Below, piece after piece: positions 10,286 through 21,002 of a stretch of DNA of 34,303 nucleotides; positions within the stretch are counted from its first letter, which is position 1, and every line of letters begins with the position of its first letter. The stretch is from Desulfobulbaceae bacterium (lineage in GTDB: Bacteria > Desulfobacterota > Desulfobulbia > Desulfobulbales > SURF-16), in NCBI GenBank assembly GCA_003249165.1, contig QKJV01000143.1, positions 1 through 34,303 of the forward strand, in the 5' to 3' direction. The translations under genes and the position numbers were made by a program. The notes under the pieces are model-generated. The model was not told the DNA's origin and did no database searches. It saw only the letters and a program-made list of their open reading frames with translations.

Positions 10286-11140
10286 ATGAAAAAGTGGAAA
10301 TGCCGAATTATTGGAGGAATTTTTTGTCTCCTTTTGAGTGGTTGTACCTCCATCATTGTCGGAACGATGATAGAGCCTACCGTTGACAACCTCCAAAAGC
10401 AAAAGGATTTGCAGCTTGTCTGCGATGGTGCTCCTGCTTATCTGCTCATGATCGACAGCATGCTGGCCGAAACTCATGATAACGAAAAATTACTGTTGAT
10501 TGCGACTCAGTCCTATAGCTCCTATGCGACAGTCCTTGCCGTTTGTGATAGGCCTGATAGGGCTGCACAATTAAGTGAAAAGGCAAAAGATTACGGACTG
10601 GCGTTGTTGGCTGATTGCCTGCATATTCCCGCGGAGAGTGACTTTACCTCTGAAGCTTTAGAAAGGGCTTTAGCCTCCTGCTCCCGCCGCGATGTACCAT
10701 CTCTTTTCTGGGGTGGATATGGCTGGGCCTTGTGGTTGAAGAATCAGGCCGGCTCTCCTTCATCATTGGCAGCTTTGCCGAAAGTCGAGGCGATCATGAA
10801 GAGAGTTCTGCTGCTTGATGAAGGATATAATTATGGGGCCGCCCATCTATTTCTTGGTTCCTATTATGCGTCTATTCCAGCAATGCTAGGTGGTAAACCG
10901 GAAGAGGGGAAGAGGCATTTTACGAGGGCGTTGGAACTTGCCGATCGACAGTTTCTTCCTGCTCAGGTGGCATTTGCCGAAACCTATGCAAGAACGATTT
11001 TCGACGGGGAGCTTTTTGCGCAGTTGTTGCGAGAGGTTGTCGCTTTCCCGCTTGAGAAAAGCCCTGATTGTATATTGGCTAATCAGGTTGCCAAGAAAAA
11101 GGCAGAAAGACTGCTGGCTGATATGGACAATTATTTTTGA
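10286..11140 (+). CDS. TRAP transporter-associated TatT-family lipoprotein
   Basis: 284 aa with lipobox (LLLSGC), helical repeat-like body; directly upstream of dctP-dctQ-dctM. Confidence 0.85.
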   Translation: MKKWKCRIIGGIFCLLLSGCTSIIVGTMIEPTVDNLQKQKDLQLVCDGAPAYLLMIDSMLAETHDNEKLLLIATQSYSSYATVLAVCDRPDRAAQLSEKAKDYGLALLADCLHIPAESDFTSEALERALASCSRRDVPSLFWGGYGWALWLKNQAGSPSSLAALPKVEAIMKRVLLLDEGYNYGAAHLFLGSYYASIPAMLGGKPEEGKRHFTRALELADRQFLPAQVAFAETYARTIFDGELFAQLLREVVAFPLEKSPDCILANQVAKKKAERLLADMDNYF

Positions 11141-11252
11141 ACTCAACTATGAAACTTGCTCCGTTCCACGTATAACGAACGGATTTGAGAGCATTTCAAC
11201 ATTTATAAAAAAACTGCCGATATCCCGTAACAATATACACTGGAGTTTTCGT

Positions 11253-12266
11253 ATGTCCCGTTTTCCTGGAATCTTTCTTGTCGCGACACTACTTTTTGCT
11301 TTTTTGTGCGTTCCTCCTGATGCATCAGCCGGCCCTAAATATCTTTTCAAAATTGGTTCCCTTGCTCCAGAGGGAAGTGTCTGGATAAAACGATTTCGGG
11401 AGTTTGCCCAGGAGGTCGAGGAAAAAAGTAACGGGGAGATTGCATTCAAGATTTATCCAGGTGGCGTTATGGGTGATGATCTGGCCATGTATCGTAAAAT
11501 GCGGGTTGGGCAACTTAATGGTGGCGGCTTTACTATGACCGGTATCGCTTCAGTGGTCCCCGACTTTCGTGTTATGGGAATTCCATTTCTGTTGCATTCC
11601 TATGAAGAGGTGGATCTGCTCAAAAAAGGTCTTTATAATTATTTTAGCAAGGCTTTTGCGGAAACAGGTCTCGAGTTGATCGCGCTGACCGAAGTTGGTT
11701 TTATATACCCCATGTCCACAGCGCCTATAACTTCTGTCAATGACTTAAAGAAAAGTGCATGTTGGACGCCTGACAACGATCCGCTCAGTGCCGGGTTCCT
11801 CGAAACTCTTGGTGTAACTCCTATTCCCCTTTCCATCCCGGATGTCCTGACTTCTTTTCAGACCGGCTTGGTCAATACAGCGTTTAACTCTTTTTATGGA
11901 TCCATTGTGCTGCAATGGTACACCAAGGCCAATTATATTACTGATATGCCTTTTGGTTACGCATATGGCGCGTTTCTGCTGGACCGCAAACAATTTTCCA
12001 GCCTCCCAAAGGAATATGGTGAGCTGCTTAAAAGTTCAGCGGAGACTCATTTCGGCATTTTGCTGGAAGATACACGGAAAAGTAATGAAGAGGCAAGGCG
12101 TGTTCTCCAAGACAATGGAGTTACTCTGGTAAAAATTGATCAGAACGATCTGGCTTCACTCGAAAAAGTGCGTGATAAAACGGTGGCAAGGGTGAAAGGA
12201 AAGGCTTTTTCAAATGAGATTTATGACGAAATGATGCGCCTGCTTGTCGAATATCGCAGTCGATAA
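11253..12266 (+). CDS. dctP: TRAP transporter substrate-binding protein DctP
   Basis: Start set at ATG 11253 (MSRFPGIFLVATLLFAFLCVPPDASAGPKYLFKIGSLAPEGSVW...), giving a clean signal peptide. The longer track ORF from 10890 overlaps tatT out of frame. Confidence 0.9.
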   Translation: MSRFPGIFLVATLLFAFLCVPPDASAGPKYLFKIGSLAPEGSVWIKRFREFAQEVEEKSNGEIAFKIYPGGVMGDDLAMYRKMRVGQLNGGGFTMTGIASVVPDFRVMGIPFLLHSYEEVDLLKKGLYNYFSKAFAETGLELIALTEVGFIYPMSTAPITSVNDLKKSACWTPDNDPLSAGFLETLGVTPIPLSIPDVLTSFQTGLVNTAFNSFYGSIVLQWYTKANYITDMPFGYAYGAFLLDRKQFSSLPKEYGELLKSSAETHFGILLEDTRKSNEEARRVLQDNGVTLVKIDQNDLASLEKVRDKTVARVKGKAFSNEIYDEMMRLLVEYRSR

Positions 12267-12308
12267 AATATGGCTTTTTCGTGGGTAATTTTTGATGCTA
12301 GCTGACTA

Positions 12309-12824
12309 ATGAACACTTTCTGCAAAAGGGTAGGCTGGTTGCTCCATTTCCTGCAACAGCTTGAGGATGTTTTTCTCTGCCTGCTGTTGATCTCTATGAT
12401 TTTACTGGCATCGGTACAGATTATTCTGCGGAGTTTTTTTTCCGGGGGATTGCTGTGGGCAGATCCTCTCCTCCGCTATATGGTGTTGTGGTCCGGCATG
12501 TTCGGCGCGGCAGTTGCTACCCGGACCGGCAAGCATATAGCTTTGGATGTTGTTTCCTATTTGGTGCCGGCTAACAGGAAAGCATGGCTGCATCTGCTGA
12601 TACATGTTTTTTCTGTGTTTGTCTCCGCGGCCCTTACATGGGCCGCAATATCTTTTGTCCGCAATGAAGCAGAATTCGGGGGCACTTCACTGCTTTCCAT
12701 TCCCTCATGGGGTTGGAATCTTGTTTTTCCCCTAGCATTTGCCCTTATTACATTTCGATTTTGCCTGGCAGTAGTGGAAGATATTTTTGAAGTAGCTGGA
12801 AAATCAATGCAAAACGCATCATAA
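12309..12824 (+). CDS. dctQ: TRAP transporter small permease (DctQ)
   Basis: 171 aa, four TM segments, DctQ-like (RTGKHIALDVVSYLVP), operon position. Confidence 0.9.
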   Translation: MNTFCKRVGWLLHFLQQLEDVFLCLLLISMILLASVQIILRSFFSGGLLWADPLLRYMVLWSGMFGAAVATRTGKHIALDVVSYLVPANRKAWLHLLIHVFSVFVSAALTWAAISFVRNEAEFGGTSLLSIPSWGWNLVFPLAFALITFRFCLAVVEDIFEVAGKSMQNAS

Positions 12825-12837
12825 AGGCGCAGCGGCA

Positions 12838-14103
12838 GTGACACTCTGTAAGTATTTTACCCTCTTCATGGCGCTTCTTGGAACGCCGCTTTTTATCATA
12901 ATTTCTGCTTTTGCTTTACTTTCTTTTTACAGCGTCGGTATTGATGTCTCCGTTGTCATTATTGAAATGTCCCGTCTGGCGGATACTCCGCTGCTTGTCT
13001 CGCTCCCTCTGTTTATTTTTGCCGGAACACTTCTTTCCGAAAGTGGCACGCCCCACAGAATGCTCAATCTTTCACGTCTGCTGCTTGGCTGGATGCCTGG
13101 TGGATTGGCCGTTGTCTCTCTGATTGTCTGTGCAGTTTTTACTGCTTTCACTGGTGCCTCTGGAGTAACGATTTTCGCACTTGGCGGCCTTCTTTTTCCC
13201 GCTCTCCTTAAAGATCGGTATTCCGAGAAATTTTCCCTGGGACTCATCACTTCCTCAGGGAGTCTGGGGTTGCTGTTTCCACCAAGTCTGCCTTTGATTC
13301 TTTATGGAGTCATTGCCGAGGAGAGGATAGATCAGCTTTTTCTTGCCGGTATAGTCCCTGGTGTGGTTATGCTGATTCTTCTCGTTGGATTTAGTGTTAG
13401 TAAGAGTCCGAAAAAAGATCGGGATAGGGTGTCTCCATCCCGGGGGGAGATAATTGCGGGTTTACGGGAAGCCGCCTGGGAGCTCCCTTTGCCGGTTATT
13501 GTATTAGGCGGCATCTATGGAGGTTTTTTGGTGCCCGGTGAGGCTGCTGCGGTAACTGCTTTTTACGTTCTTGTGGTTGAAGTGATGGTTTACCGTGATA
13601 TCGAGTTTTCCCGCCTTCCGGCAATCATGGTGCAGAGCATGATGTTTTTTGGTGGTATTCTGGTTATATTAGCGGCTTCCATGGCATCAACAAACTTTCT
13701 GGTTGATCGGGAAGTCCCGATGCGTCTTTTTGAGATTATCCGTCATTATATCAGCAGTAAATATACATTCCTGCTGCTTTTGAATCTTTTTCTGTTGATT
13801 GTCGGTTCCATGCTCGACATCTTTTCCGCTTTGATTCTGGTTGTTCCCCTCATTGTCCCGGTTGCAGAGGGTTATGGCATTAATCTCATCCACCTGGGGA
13901 TAGTTTTCCTGACCAATCTCCAGATCGGCTATTGCACACCCCCTGTGGGGCTTAATCTTTTTCTGGCCAGTTATCGATTTGAGAAGCCGGTTGTCGAACT
14001 CTATACCGCTACATTGCCTTTCCTCGCTTTACAGATGGCAAGCCTTGTTCTCATCACCTACGTCCCTTTTCTCAGTCTTTTTCTTGTTAATCTGTTAGGA
14101 TGA
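12838..14103 (+). CDS. dctM: TRAP transporter large permease (DctM)
   Basis: 421 aa from GTG start; PLFIFAGTLLSESG, GASGVTIFALGGLLFPAL, NLQIGYCTPPVGLNLFLAS motifs. Confidence 0.95.
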   Translation: MTLCKYFTLFMALLGTPLFIIISAFALLSFYSVGIDVSVVIIEMSRLADTPLLVSLPLFIFAGTLLSESGTPHRMLNLSRLLLGWMPGGLAVVSLIVCAVFTAFTGASGVTIFALGGLLFPALLKDRYSEKFSLGLITSSGSLGLLFPPSLPLILYGVIAEERIDQLFLAGIVPGVVMLILLVGFSVSKSPKKDRDRVSPSRGEIIAGLREAAWELPLPVIVLGGIYGGFLVPGEAAAVTAFYVLVVEVMVYRDIEFSRLPAIMVQSMMFFGGILVILAASMASTNFLVDREVPMRLFEIIRHYISSKYTFLLLLNLFLLIVGSMLDIFSALILVVPLIVPVAEGYGINLIHLGIVFLTNLQIGYCTPPVGLNLFLASYRFEKPVVELYTATLPFLALQMASLVLITYVPFLSLFLVNLLG

Positions 14104-14153
14104 GGAGGAATTGATTGGTTGCCGGATTTTCCTCTTCACGACACTGAATCCAC

Positions 14154-14630
14154 ATGAAAAAAAAGATCAAAAAAAAGTTTAAAAAAGGGACTGGAGTTCT
14201 TCTCCAGTTGACCAGTGATGACTTTCTTTTTGGCGATGAAGCATTAAGAAATGAAAGCAGGTCTTTTGCCGAACTCTTTGATCCTTCCTCTTTTGACAGT
14301 GAAATTGACAGATTTTTGCAAAAACGAAAGGCCAGCAGGGTTTCTGCAAAAATCATTTATCCCCCTCCCCAGGAAAGTTTAGACCTCCATGGTTTGAACA
14401 GTGACGAGGCTGAGCAGCGAGTTGAGAATTTTCTTCTGACAGCCTGGAAAAAAGGATTAAGGACAGTGAGGATAATTACCGGCAAAGGAATTCATTCCGA
14501 AGGTGATCCGGTATTGCGAAACCTGATGGATCAGCTGTCCCGAGCTCTTAAATCCCGGGGGAAAATTAGAAATTTTGCATGGGAGAATGGGCAGAGGGAA
14601 AAAAGCGGGGCGGTTATACTTTATTTGTAA
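14154..14630 (+). CDS. Smr-domain protein
   Basis: C-terminal LDLHGLNSDEAEQRVENFL...VRIITGKGIHSEG...LRNLM: Smr (MutS2 C-terminal) domain with DLHG and TGKG motifs. Confidence 0.92.
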   Translation: MKKKIKKKFKKGTGVLLQLTSDDFLFGDEALRNESRSFAELFDPSSFDSEIDRFLQKRKASRVSAKIIYPPPQESLDLHGLNSDEAEQRVENFLLTAWKKGLRTVRIITGKGIHSEGDPVLRNLMDQLSRALKSRGKIRNFAWENGQREKSGAVILYL

Positions 14631-15466
14631 TAATTTTGGAGTTGTTGGCGAATTTTTTTGATGACTTCCATGTCCGGGCAAAATGGCGGCGAGGGTGGAC
14701 TCTGCGGCAATGGTATGAGGTTGCTGAGGGAAAAGGGAGTGTGCGCGATGTTAAGATTATATGCATGTATCATGAGCGGTTCCAAATTAACTGCGTCGGC
14801 GATGTTGTAAGCAAGGAGGGTTTTTAGTGCCCGTTTGTTCTTCCGTTCGATAAAGTCCCTCCAGAGAAGCACTGCCCAGAATCCGTCAACTCCGTTGAGT
14901 TCCTGCCTGTCGATTCCCAGTTGTTTTTCACAGCCTTTAAGCCCCCCCTTATAGCCGAGTTTTGCCAGGATAAAACGGAGATCAATATGAACTTGTCTAA
15001 TGCGCGTATGCAAATATGATTCAATGATCGGGATGTCAAAATTTTTGCCGTTATAGGTGACAATAACCTCATAACGTTTAATATCTTGCACGAATTGTTC
15101 AAGATTATCCCCCTGAACATACGTATAAATAGCATGACCGTCATAAAGTGCGATAGTGGTAATTTCGCATTGGGAGGGAGGCATTCCGTTGGTTTCAATG
15201 TCCAGAAAAGCTGTTTTATTGCGGAAATGGGGAAAGAGCCGCCAGATTTGAACCGGTGGCAGAAGTGACGCATAAAATGAGGCCGAATCGTTTTGCTGAT
15301 CTTGATAATAATCGAGGTAAAAAGAGACACGCCTGATCGTTGCTTGGGGCAAGTTGGATGGCAAGGGTGGCTTCCATTGGGGCCAGGTGTGAATACCGGC
15401 ATGCCAGATCTTTTTTTCGGTTTTTTCTCCAATTCCAGGTATATGAATGAAAGTGTTATGCAGCAT
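14621..15466 (-). CDS. YprB-like ribonuclease H-fold (DEDD exonuclease-like) protein
   Basis: MLHNTFIHIPGIGEKTEKKIWHAGIHTW, then AFLDIETNG, EVIVTYNGKNFDIPII, DLRFILAKLGYKGGLKGCEKQLG, AYNIADAVNLEPL. Start moved from 15511 to ATG 15466 because the longer start lies inside the upstream terminator. Confidence 0.85.
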   Translation of the reverse strand: MLHNTFIHIPGIGEKTEKKIWHAGIHTWPQWKPPLPSNLPQATIRRVSFYLDYYQDQQNDSASFYASLLPPVQIWRLFPHFRNKTAFLDIETNGMPPSQCEITTIALYDGHAIYTYVQGDNLEQFVQDIKRYEVIVTYNGKNFDIPIIESYLHTRIRQVHIDLRFILAKLGYKGGLKGCEKQLGIDRQELNGVDGFWAVLLWRDFIERKNKRALKTLLAYNIADAVNLEPLMIHAYNLNIAHTPFSLSNLIPLPQSPPSPPFCPDMEVIKKIRQQLQNYYK

Positions 15467-15493
15467 GTCGTGGAAAAATGCAAAACGGGAAAT

Positions 15494-15527
15494 AAAAAAA
15501 GCCCGAGACAAATAAATTATCCCGGGC
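15494..15527 (-). terminator. Rho-independent terminator of glnN
   Basis: Minus strand: GCCCGGGA-taatttatttg-TCTCGGGC-TTTTTTT; 8-bp stem with one G-T wobble, followed by a T-run, about 60 bp after the glnN stop. Confidence 0.85.
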
Positions 15528-15588
15528 CCATGCCGATCGGCAGAGATATGGAGCTTATTCTGCCGAAGTAATTAAAAAACAGACGGAA

Positions 15589-17721
15589 TTAAAGCTCGAA
15601 CAGCATTTCGCTGTATACCGGTACTGGCCAGAGATCATCCGGCATCAACGTTTCTATGGCATCGATATCTGCACGCAGGTCGTTGAGGGTTACCTTTACT
15701 TTATCGCGATAGGCAAGCGCTTGTTTGTCGACCTTTTCGATAGCCTGGGATTTAGCTGTTTCATCTTCCAGTTTTTTCAGCTTTTTATTAGCAGATGTAA
15801 GCAGTCCGCCAATGCTATCCAGGAGTTCTTTTTGAACGGTTGCAGATTTGCCGACAACGCTGATTGAACTGCCCAGTTCTGTCATATAGCGAATGGCTGC
15901 AGGAATGTAGAGTCTTCGTACCATCTGGATAGCTGTCTGTGCTTCAATGTTAAGCTGTTTTGAGTACTGTTCAGTATAAATATCGTAGCGGGAATGCAAT
16001 TCTTCCTTGCTGAGAACATTGTACTTGGCGAAAAGTTTGATGGCCTTAGGAGTAACAAAGGACTTCAATGCATCAACAGTGGTCTTGACATTGGGAAGAC
16101 CTCTTTTTTCTGCTTCCTTCTCCCATTCCGGGCTATAGTTATTGCCGTTAAAAATAATTCTTCCGTGATCTTTAAGGGTATCCTGGAGGATTTTGAGGAT
16201 CTCAGCATTGACATCGGCAGCTTTTTCAAGGCGGGTGGCGATTTCATCAAGTGACTCGGCAGCAATGGTGTTCAATGCCACGTTCGGACCGGCAATAGAC
16301 TGAGAGGAACCAACCATACGAAATTCGAATTTGTTGCCGGTAAAAGCAAATGGTGAGGTTCTGTTTCTGTCGGTGTTGTCTTTAGGAAGTTCGGGAAGAG
16401 AATCAACACCGATTTTCAGGAAAGTATCACCTTTTTTCACCGTTTTTTCTCCTTTTGACACATTGAGGAGAACTTCGGTGAGCTCTTCACCAAGGAATAC
16501 TGAAATAATAGCCGGAGGCGCTTCGTTCGCACCAAGACGGTGATCATTCCCGGAGCTGCCGCATGTAGCCCGCATAATATCGGCGTGGGTATTGACGGCT
16601 TTCAACAGGGCGCAGACAAAAACGAGGAATTGAGCATTATCTTCGGGGGTTACACCCGGATCCAGCAGATTGATGCCGTCGTCGGTGCTCAACGACCAGT
16701 TGTTGTGCTTGCCCGAGCCGTTAACCCCTGCATAGGGTTTCTCGTGCAGCAGGCATACCATGCCGTGTCTCAATGCGACTTTCTGCATAGTTTCCATAAC
16801 CAATTGGTTGTGGTCGGTTGCAATATTGGTGGTAGCAAAAACAGGAGCCATCTCGTACTGAGCAGGGGCAACTTCATTGTGTTTGGTTTTGGAGGTAATG
16901 CCCATTTTCCACAGTTCGACGTCGAGATCACGCATGTATGCGGAAACACGATCCTTAATAGAGCCGAAATACTGATCTTCCAATTCCTGGCCTTTGGGAG
17001 CAGGGGCACCGAAAAGGGTCCTGCCGCAGGCTATAAGGTCAAGGCGGTTAAGATAAAATTCTTTCTCAATCAGAAAATATTCCTGCTCGGAGCCGACGGT
17101 GGAGGTGACTCTTGAAGAAGTAGCGTTGCCGAGAGCTTTGAGAACACGGAGCGCCTGGGCAGATACGGCGTTCATTGAACGAAGGAGAGGGGTTTTTTTG
17201 TCAAGCGCTTCACCTTTGTAAGAGCAGAAAGCTGTCGGAATACACAGGGTGACGTTTCCTGCTGCATCTTCTTTCAAGAAAGCGGGAGAAGTGCAATCCC
17301 ATGCCGTATAGCCACGGGCTTCAAAAGTAGCACGAAGTCCGCCGCTTGGAAAGGATGACGCATCCGGTTCACCCTGAATGAGCTGCTTGCCGGAAAATTC
17401 CATGATAACGCTTCCATCTTCAGTCGGTGCGATAAAGGAATCATGTTTTTCAGCTGTTGAGCCAGTCAACGGTTGGAACCAGTGGGTATAATGGGTGGCA
17501 CCTTTTTCGATTGCCCAGTCTTTCATTGCATTGGCGACTACGGCTGCTAATTCCGGTTGCAAGCAAGCACCCAGTTCAATCGTTTTCTTCAGCGCTTTGT
17601 AAGTTTCTTTCGGCAATCTTTCCTTCATGACCTTAAGGCTGAAGACCTTTGATCCGAAAAGTTCCGGCACATTGATAGGGGTTGTATCTGCGCAGCTTCC
17701 GTAGTTAAAATCGGTACTCAT
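15589..17721 (-). CDS. glnN: glutamine synthetase type III (GSIII)
   Basis: 710 aa; [108 protein letters not shown]. Confidence 0.96.
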   Translation of the reverse strand: MSTDFNYGSCADTTPINVPELFGSKVFSLKVMKERLPKETYKALKKTIELGACLQPELAAVVANAMKDWAIEKGATHYTHWFQPLTGSTAEKHDSFIAPTEDGSVIMEFSGKQLIQGEPDASSFPSGGLRATFEARGYTAWDCTSPAFLKEDAAGNVTLCIPTAFCSYKGEALDKKTPLLRSMNAVSAQALRVLKALGNATSSRVTSTVGSEQEYFLIEKEFYLNRLDLIACGRTLFGAPAPKGQELEDQYFGSIKDRVSAYMRDLDVELWKMGITSKTKHNEVAPAQYEMAPVFATTNIATDHNQLVMETMQKVALRHGMVCLLHEKPYAGVNGSGKHNNWSLSTDDGINLLDPGVTPEDNAQFLVFVCALLKAVNTHADIMRATCGSSGNDHRLGANEAPPAIISVFLGEELTEVLLNVSKGEKTVKKGDTFLKIGVDSLPELPKDNTDRNRTSPFAFTGNKFEFRMVGSSQSIAGPNVALNTIAAESLDEIATRLEKAADVNAEILKILQDTLKDHGRIIFNGNNYSPEWEKEAEKRGLPNVKTTVDALKSFVTPKAIKLFAKYNVLSKEELHSRYDIYTEQYSKQLNIEAQTAIQMVRRLYIPAAIRYMTELGSSISVVGKSATVQKELLDSIGGLLTSANKKLKKLEDETAKSQAIEKVDKQALAYRDKVKVTLNDLRADIDAIETLMPDDLWPVPVYSEMLFEL

Positions 17722-18035
17722 TGTTGTTTTCTCCTTGCATGATAATTGCTGAATTAATGATCCCCACCGCAGGGAAGACTCATAATTTCAGGACGCTTTC
17801 GGCGTATATCCGGTAAGGTCATTCCGGAAGGCCTTGCTCAAAGCAGGCATTTGTGCCGACTTTTAAAATCCTGATACTCCACGTAATTGCCAAACGATTT
17901 TGTTCTCTTTGTTAAAATAGTGGTCAATAATTGAATGGGCCCTAATTTTCCATATTCTGAAAAGAGAGGCAAGTTTTTTATTTGTTACAAAAATGTAAAA
18001 AAAGAAAAGAAAAAAATATAATTTTGCCCAAATTT

Positions 18036-20561
18036 TTATGCTGCTGCATGGAGTAACCCGTTTTTTATCTCATTTTGAAATTCAGGGTCCTCAATTTTAT
18101 GCCCTTCATCGTCAAGAACATAAAAAACGTCTACAATTTGATCAGCCTTGGTTCCGATTTTAGCACGGAAAGTGTTGATGCCAAAATCGGAGAGCGTTCG
18201 GGTAATGTCGTACAGTAAGCCGGCTCTGTTTGCAGCGTAAACCTCGATTATTGTAAAATTGTCCGAGGCGTTGGTGTCAATAACTACCTTTGCCGGAGGT
18301 CGCTGGCTCATTTGGGCGATTGACGTTCCCATGGCTGTCAGTTTTTCGTGAAGACGATGAGTCAGGCCGAGCCTGAAGTGGATTGCCTTACCCAGATCTC
18401 CTTCAAGTGACTGCCAGTTCTGATCATCAAACAGATTGTCCAGTGTTGATGCTACATGTAGAATATCAACAATCGTGCCATCAAGCCATGTGTAGATCTG
18501 CGCAGCAAGAACTTTCAGGTTGTGCAGAGCAAGAACTCCACAGATTTTGCTGAGAATTCCCGGACGATCTTTTGCCATAATCAGAATTGACCAATGTCCT
18601 TCTTCCTGGGTTGGGATAAGGATAACCTCTTGTTCCTTTAATGTGTCATGGAGGCGAATATGGTTGACTACATCATCAGGAGAGTTCCCAAGCAGATAGT
18701 CATCGGGTAAAATTTTTAAGGGGAATTCCTGGTTGTCACCGAGTAAGGCCGCGATCTGACTGCGCATCCATGAAATTTCTTCTCGAGGATCAGGGAGACT
18801 CAGGTCATCCCTGCCAAGGGTGTTTGCCACCTTTAGGTAGAGTTCCAGAAGAAGGGCTGCCTTCCAGTCCGACCAGGCTGAAGGCCCTGTAGCTTTTGCG
18901 TCGGCAATGGTCAGCAGGTAAAGCATTGTCAGCCGATCGGGGTCATTGAGCTGTTTGGCGCAGCGAATAATGAGGCCCTCGTCTTCAAGATCGCGGCGTT
19001 GGGCAATTTCCGCCAGAAAGAGGTGCTCCCTGATAAGGAATGTAAGGCAGTTAATGTCTGCAGCAGGCATGCCGATTCGTTTGCCAATATCTGCCGCCAA
19101 CTGCGCCCCGTATTCAGAATGGTTTTTCCCGTAACCTTTACCGATATCATGCAGAAGTGCAGCGAGAAACAAAATATACGGCGAAGGAAGTGTTATATAG
19201 AGGGCATGCTCCTGGGTGCGGAGCAGATTAACTTCTTCCACTGTCTGCAACAGGTGGCGGTCTACCGTGTATATGTGATAAACATCATGCTGTGCCAGGG
19301 ATTTCAGGTGAATAAATTCAGGTATATAGGCCGACAAAAGACCACTTTCCAGCATATCGGTGAGGGCAGTAAGGCAATGAGGTCCTTGGATCGTTTCGAG
19401 AAAAGCCTTGTTCATTCTTTTGGAATAACGAGCCTTGTCGTGTATCAGGTGTAGGTTGCCACTGATGAGCTTTTTGGTTCTGTGGTGTAATGGGTTGCCG
19501 GTCTGAGCAACATTGGCAAAAACTCTCATCAGCAGGTATGGCCGTTTGGCGGCCAGCGCCATATCGGTGAGGTGAATGCGTCCCTGGCGCAGGGCTATCC
19601 CTTTTTCAAGCTCTTTGTCCTGTGGTTGTTTGCCCGTTTCCACCAATCCGAGAACTTCCCGGGCATGTTCGAAAAATAGATCTGAGGTAAGGGCAATAGT
19701 CTGCAGTTGTGCATGAATATCACGCATGAACCGTTCCACACCAAGCATTCCCTTTTCATTTCTGTAGCCAAATGCCTCAGCCATTTCCTCCTGATGTTCG
19801 AAAAAAAGCTGATCATTTTTACGACCACTGATGTAGTGCAGGCGATTCCGCGTTCTTATTAAAGTATCACATGCTTCTTCAAATAGGCGCAACTCCTCAG
19901 AAGAAATAAGACCTGCACGTTCGAGATCTTCCGGTTTTTTTAGGTTGAAAAGTACCTGAGCAGACCAGAGCATGGCCTGGATATCACGGAAGCCACCTCT
20001 GCTTTCCTTGATATGTGGCTCAAGCAGATAGCTGTGATTCCCGAATTTCTCATGTCTTTTTTGTCGGTGAAAAAGCATGTCCTGGAGGAAAGTTTTTCTT
20101 TGTCCGGCAACAAATTTTTTGTGGAAATCATTCATTAATGATGAAAAAAGATCCTCTGAGCCGATGAGGAGCCTAGCATCAAGCAGAGAAACCAAGAGAA
20201 AAAAATCTTTGCCCGCCTCTTCCAGGCAGGCCGTAAGAGTGCGAACACCATGGCCAACTTCTAGTCCTGCATCCCAGAGAGGATAAAATATGGCCTCAGC
20301 AATTTCGCCAAGCTGCTTTTCCGCCTCGGGACGGTAAAGCAGCATAAGATCGATATCTGAATAAGGAAAGAGCTCTCTTCTTCCGTATCCACCAAGGGCG
20401 ACAAGGCACATGTTTTCAGGGGCTGCACCGCTTGCACGGAAATATTCTTCAAGGGTGGCATCCATCAGGCTGGTATGCTTGGCCAGGAGAGCATGCCCAC
20501 TCAAACCCTGACGCCATAACTCTTCCAGCGCATCGCGCTTGGCGCGCAGCTCGGTCACCAT
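18036..20561 (-). CDS. glnD: [protein-PII] uridylyltransferase GlnD
   Basis: 841 aa; nucleotidyltransferase GGYGRRELFPYSDIDLMLLY, HD domain LLHDIGKGYGKNHSEYGA, two C-terminal ACT domains. Confidence 0.96.
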   Translation of the reverse strand: MVTELRAKRDALEELWRQGLSGHALLAKHTSLMDATLEEYFRASGAAPENMCLVALGGYGRRELFPYSDIDLMLLYRPEAEKQLGEIAEAIFYPLWDAGLEVGHGVRTLTACLEEAGKDFFLLVSLLDARLLIGSEDLFSSLMNDFHKKFVAGQRKTFLQDMLFHRQKRHEKFGNHSYLLEPHIKESRGGFRDIQAMLWSAQVLFNLKKPEDLERAGLISSEELRLFEEACDTLIRTRNRLHYISGRKNDQLFFEHQEEMAEAFGYRNEKGMLGVERFMRDIHAQLQTIALTSDLFFEHAREVLGLVETGKQPQDKELEKGIALRQGRIHLTDMALAAKRPYLLMRVFANVAQTGNPLHHRTKKLISGNLHLIHDKARYSKRMNKAFLETIQGPHCLTALTDMLESGLLSAYIPEFIHLKSLAQHDVYHIYTVDRHLLQTVEEVNLLRTQEHALYITLPSPYILFLAALLHDIGKGYGKNHSEYGAQLAADIGKRIGMPAADINCLTFLIREHLFLAEIAQRRDLEDEGLIIRCAKQLNDPDRLTMLYLLTIADAKATGPSAWSDWKAALLLELYLKVANTLGRDDLSLPDPREEISWMRSQIAALLGDNQEFPLKILPDDYLLGNSPDDVVNHIRLHDTLKEQEVILIPTQEEGHWSILIMAKDRPGILSKICGVLALHNLKVLAAQIYTWLDGTIVDILHVASTLDNLFDDQNWQSLEGDLGKAIHFRLGLTHRLHEKLTAMGTSIAQMSQRPPAKVVIDTNASDNFTIIEVYAANRAGLLYDITRTLSDFGINTFRAKIGTKADQIVDVFYVLDDEGHKIEDPEFQNEIKNGLLHAAA

Positions 20562-20924
<363 letters not shown>

Positions 20925-21002
20925 TTATTCTTGCTGTTGAAAAGAGTTTCCATTTTACAGCAAAGATTGATTAACGCTAAGAATTTTTTAATGCAGAAAC
21001 AA

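Noticed and set aside
10890-11252. N-terminal extension of the DctP ORF overlapping tatT
   Set aside because: The signal peptide begins at the internal ATG 11253; the extension is out-of-frame tatT sequence.
16540-17115. 191-aa plus-strand ORF antisense to glnN
   Set aside because: Fully inside a conserved GSIII gene; no RBS or domain support.
17830-17870. Possible sigma-54 promoter upstream of glnN (minus strand CGGCAC...TGC)
   Set aside because: Spacing between the GG and GC elements is one base too long and the -12 box is poor.
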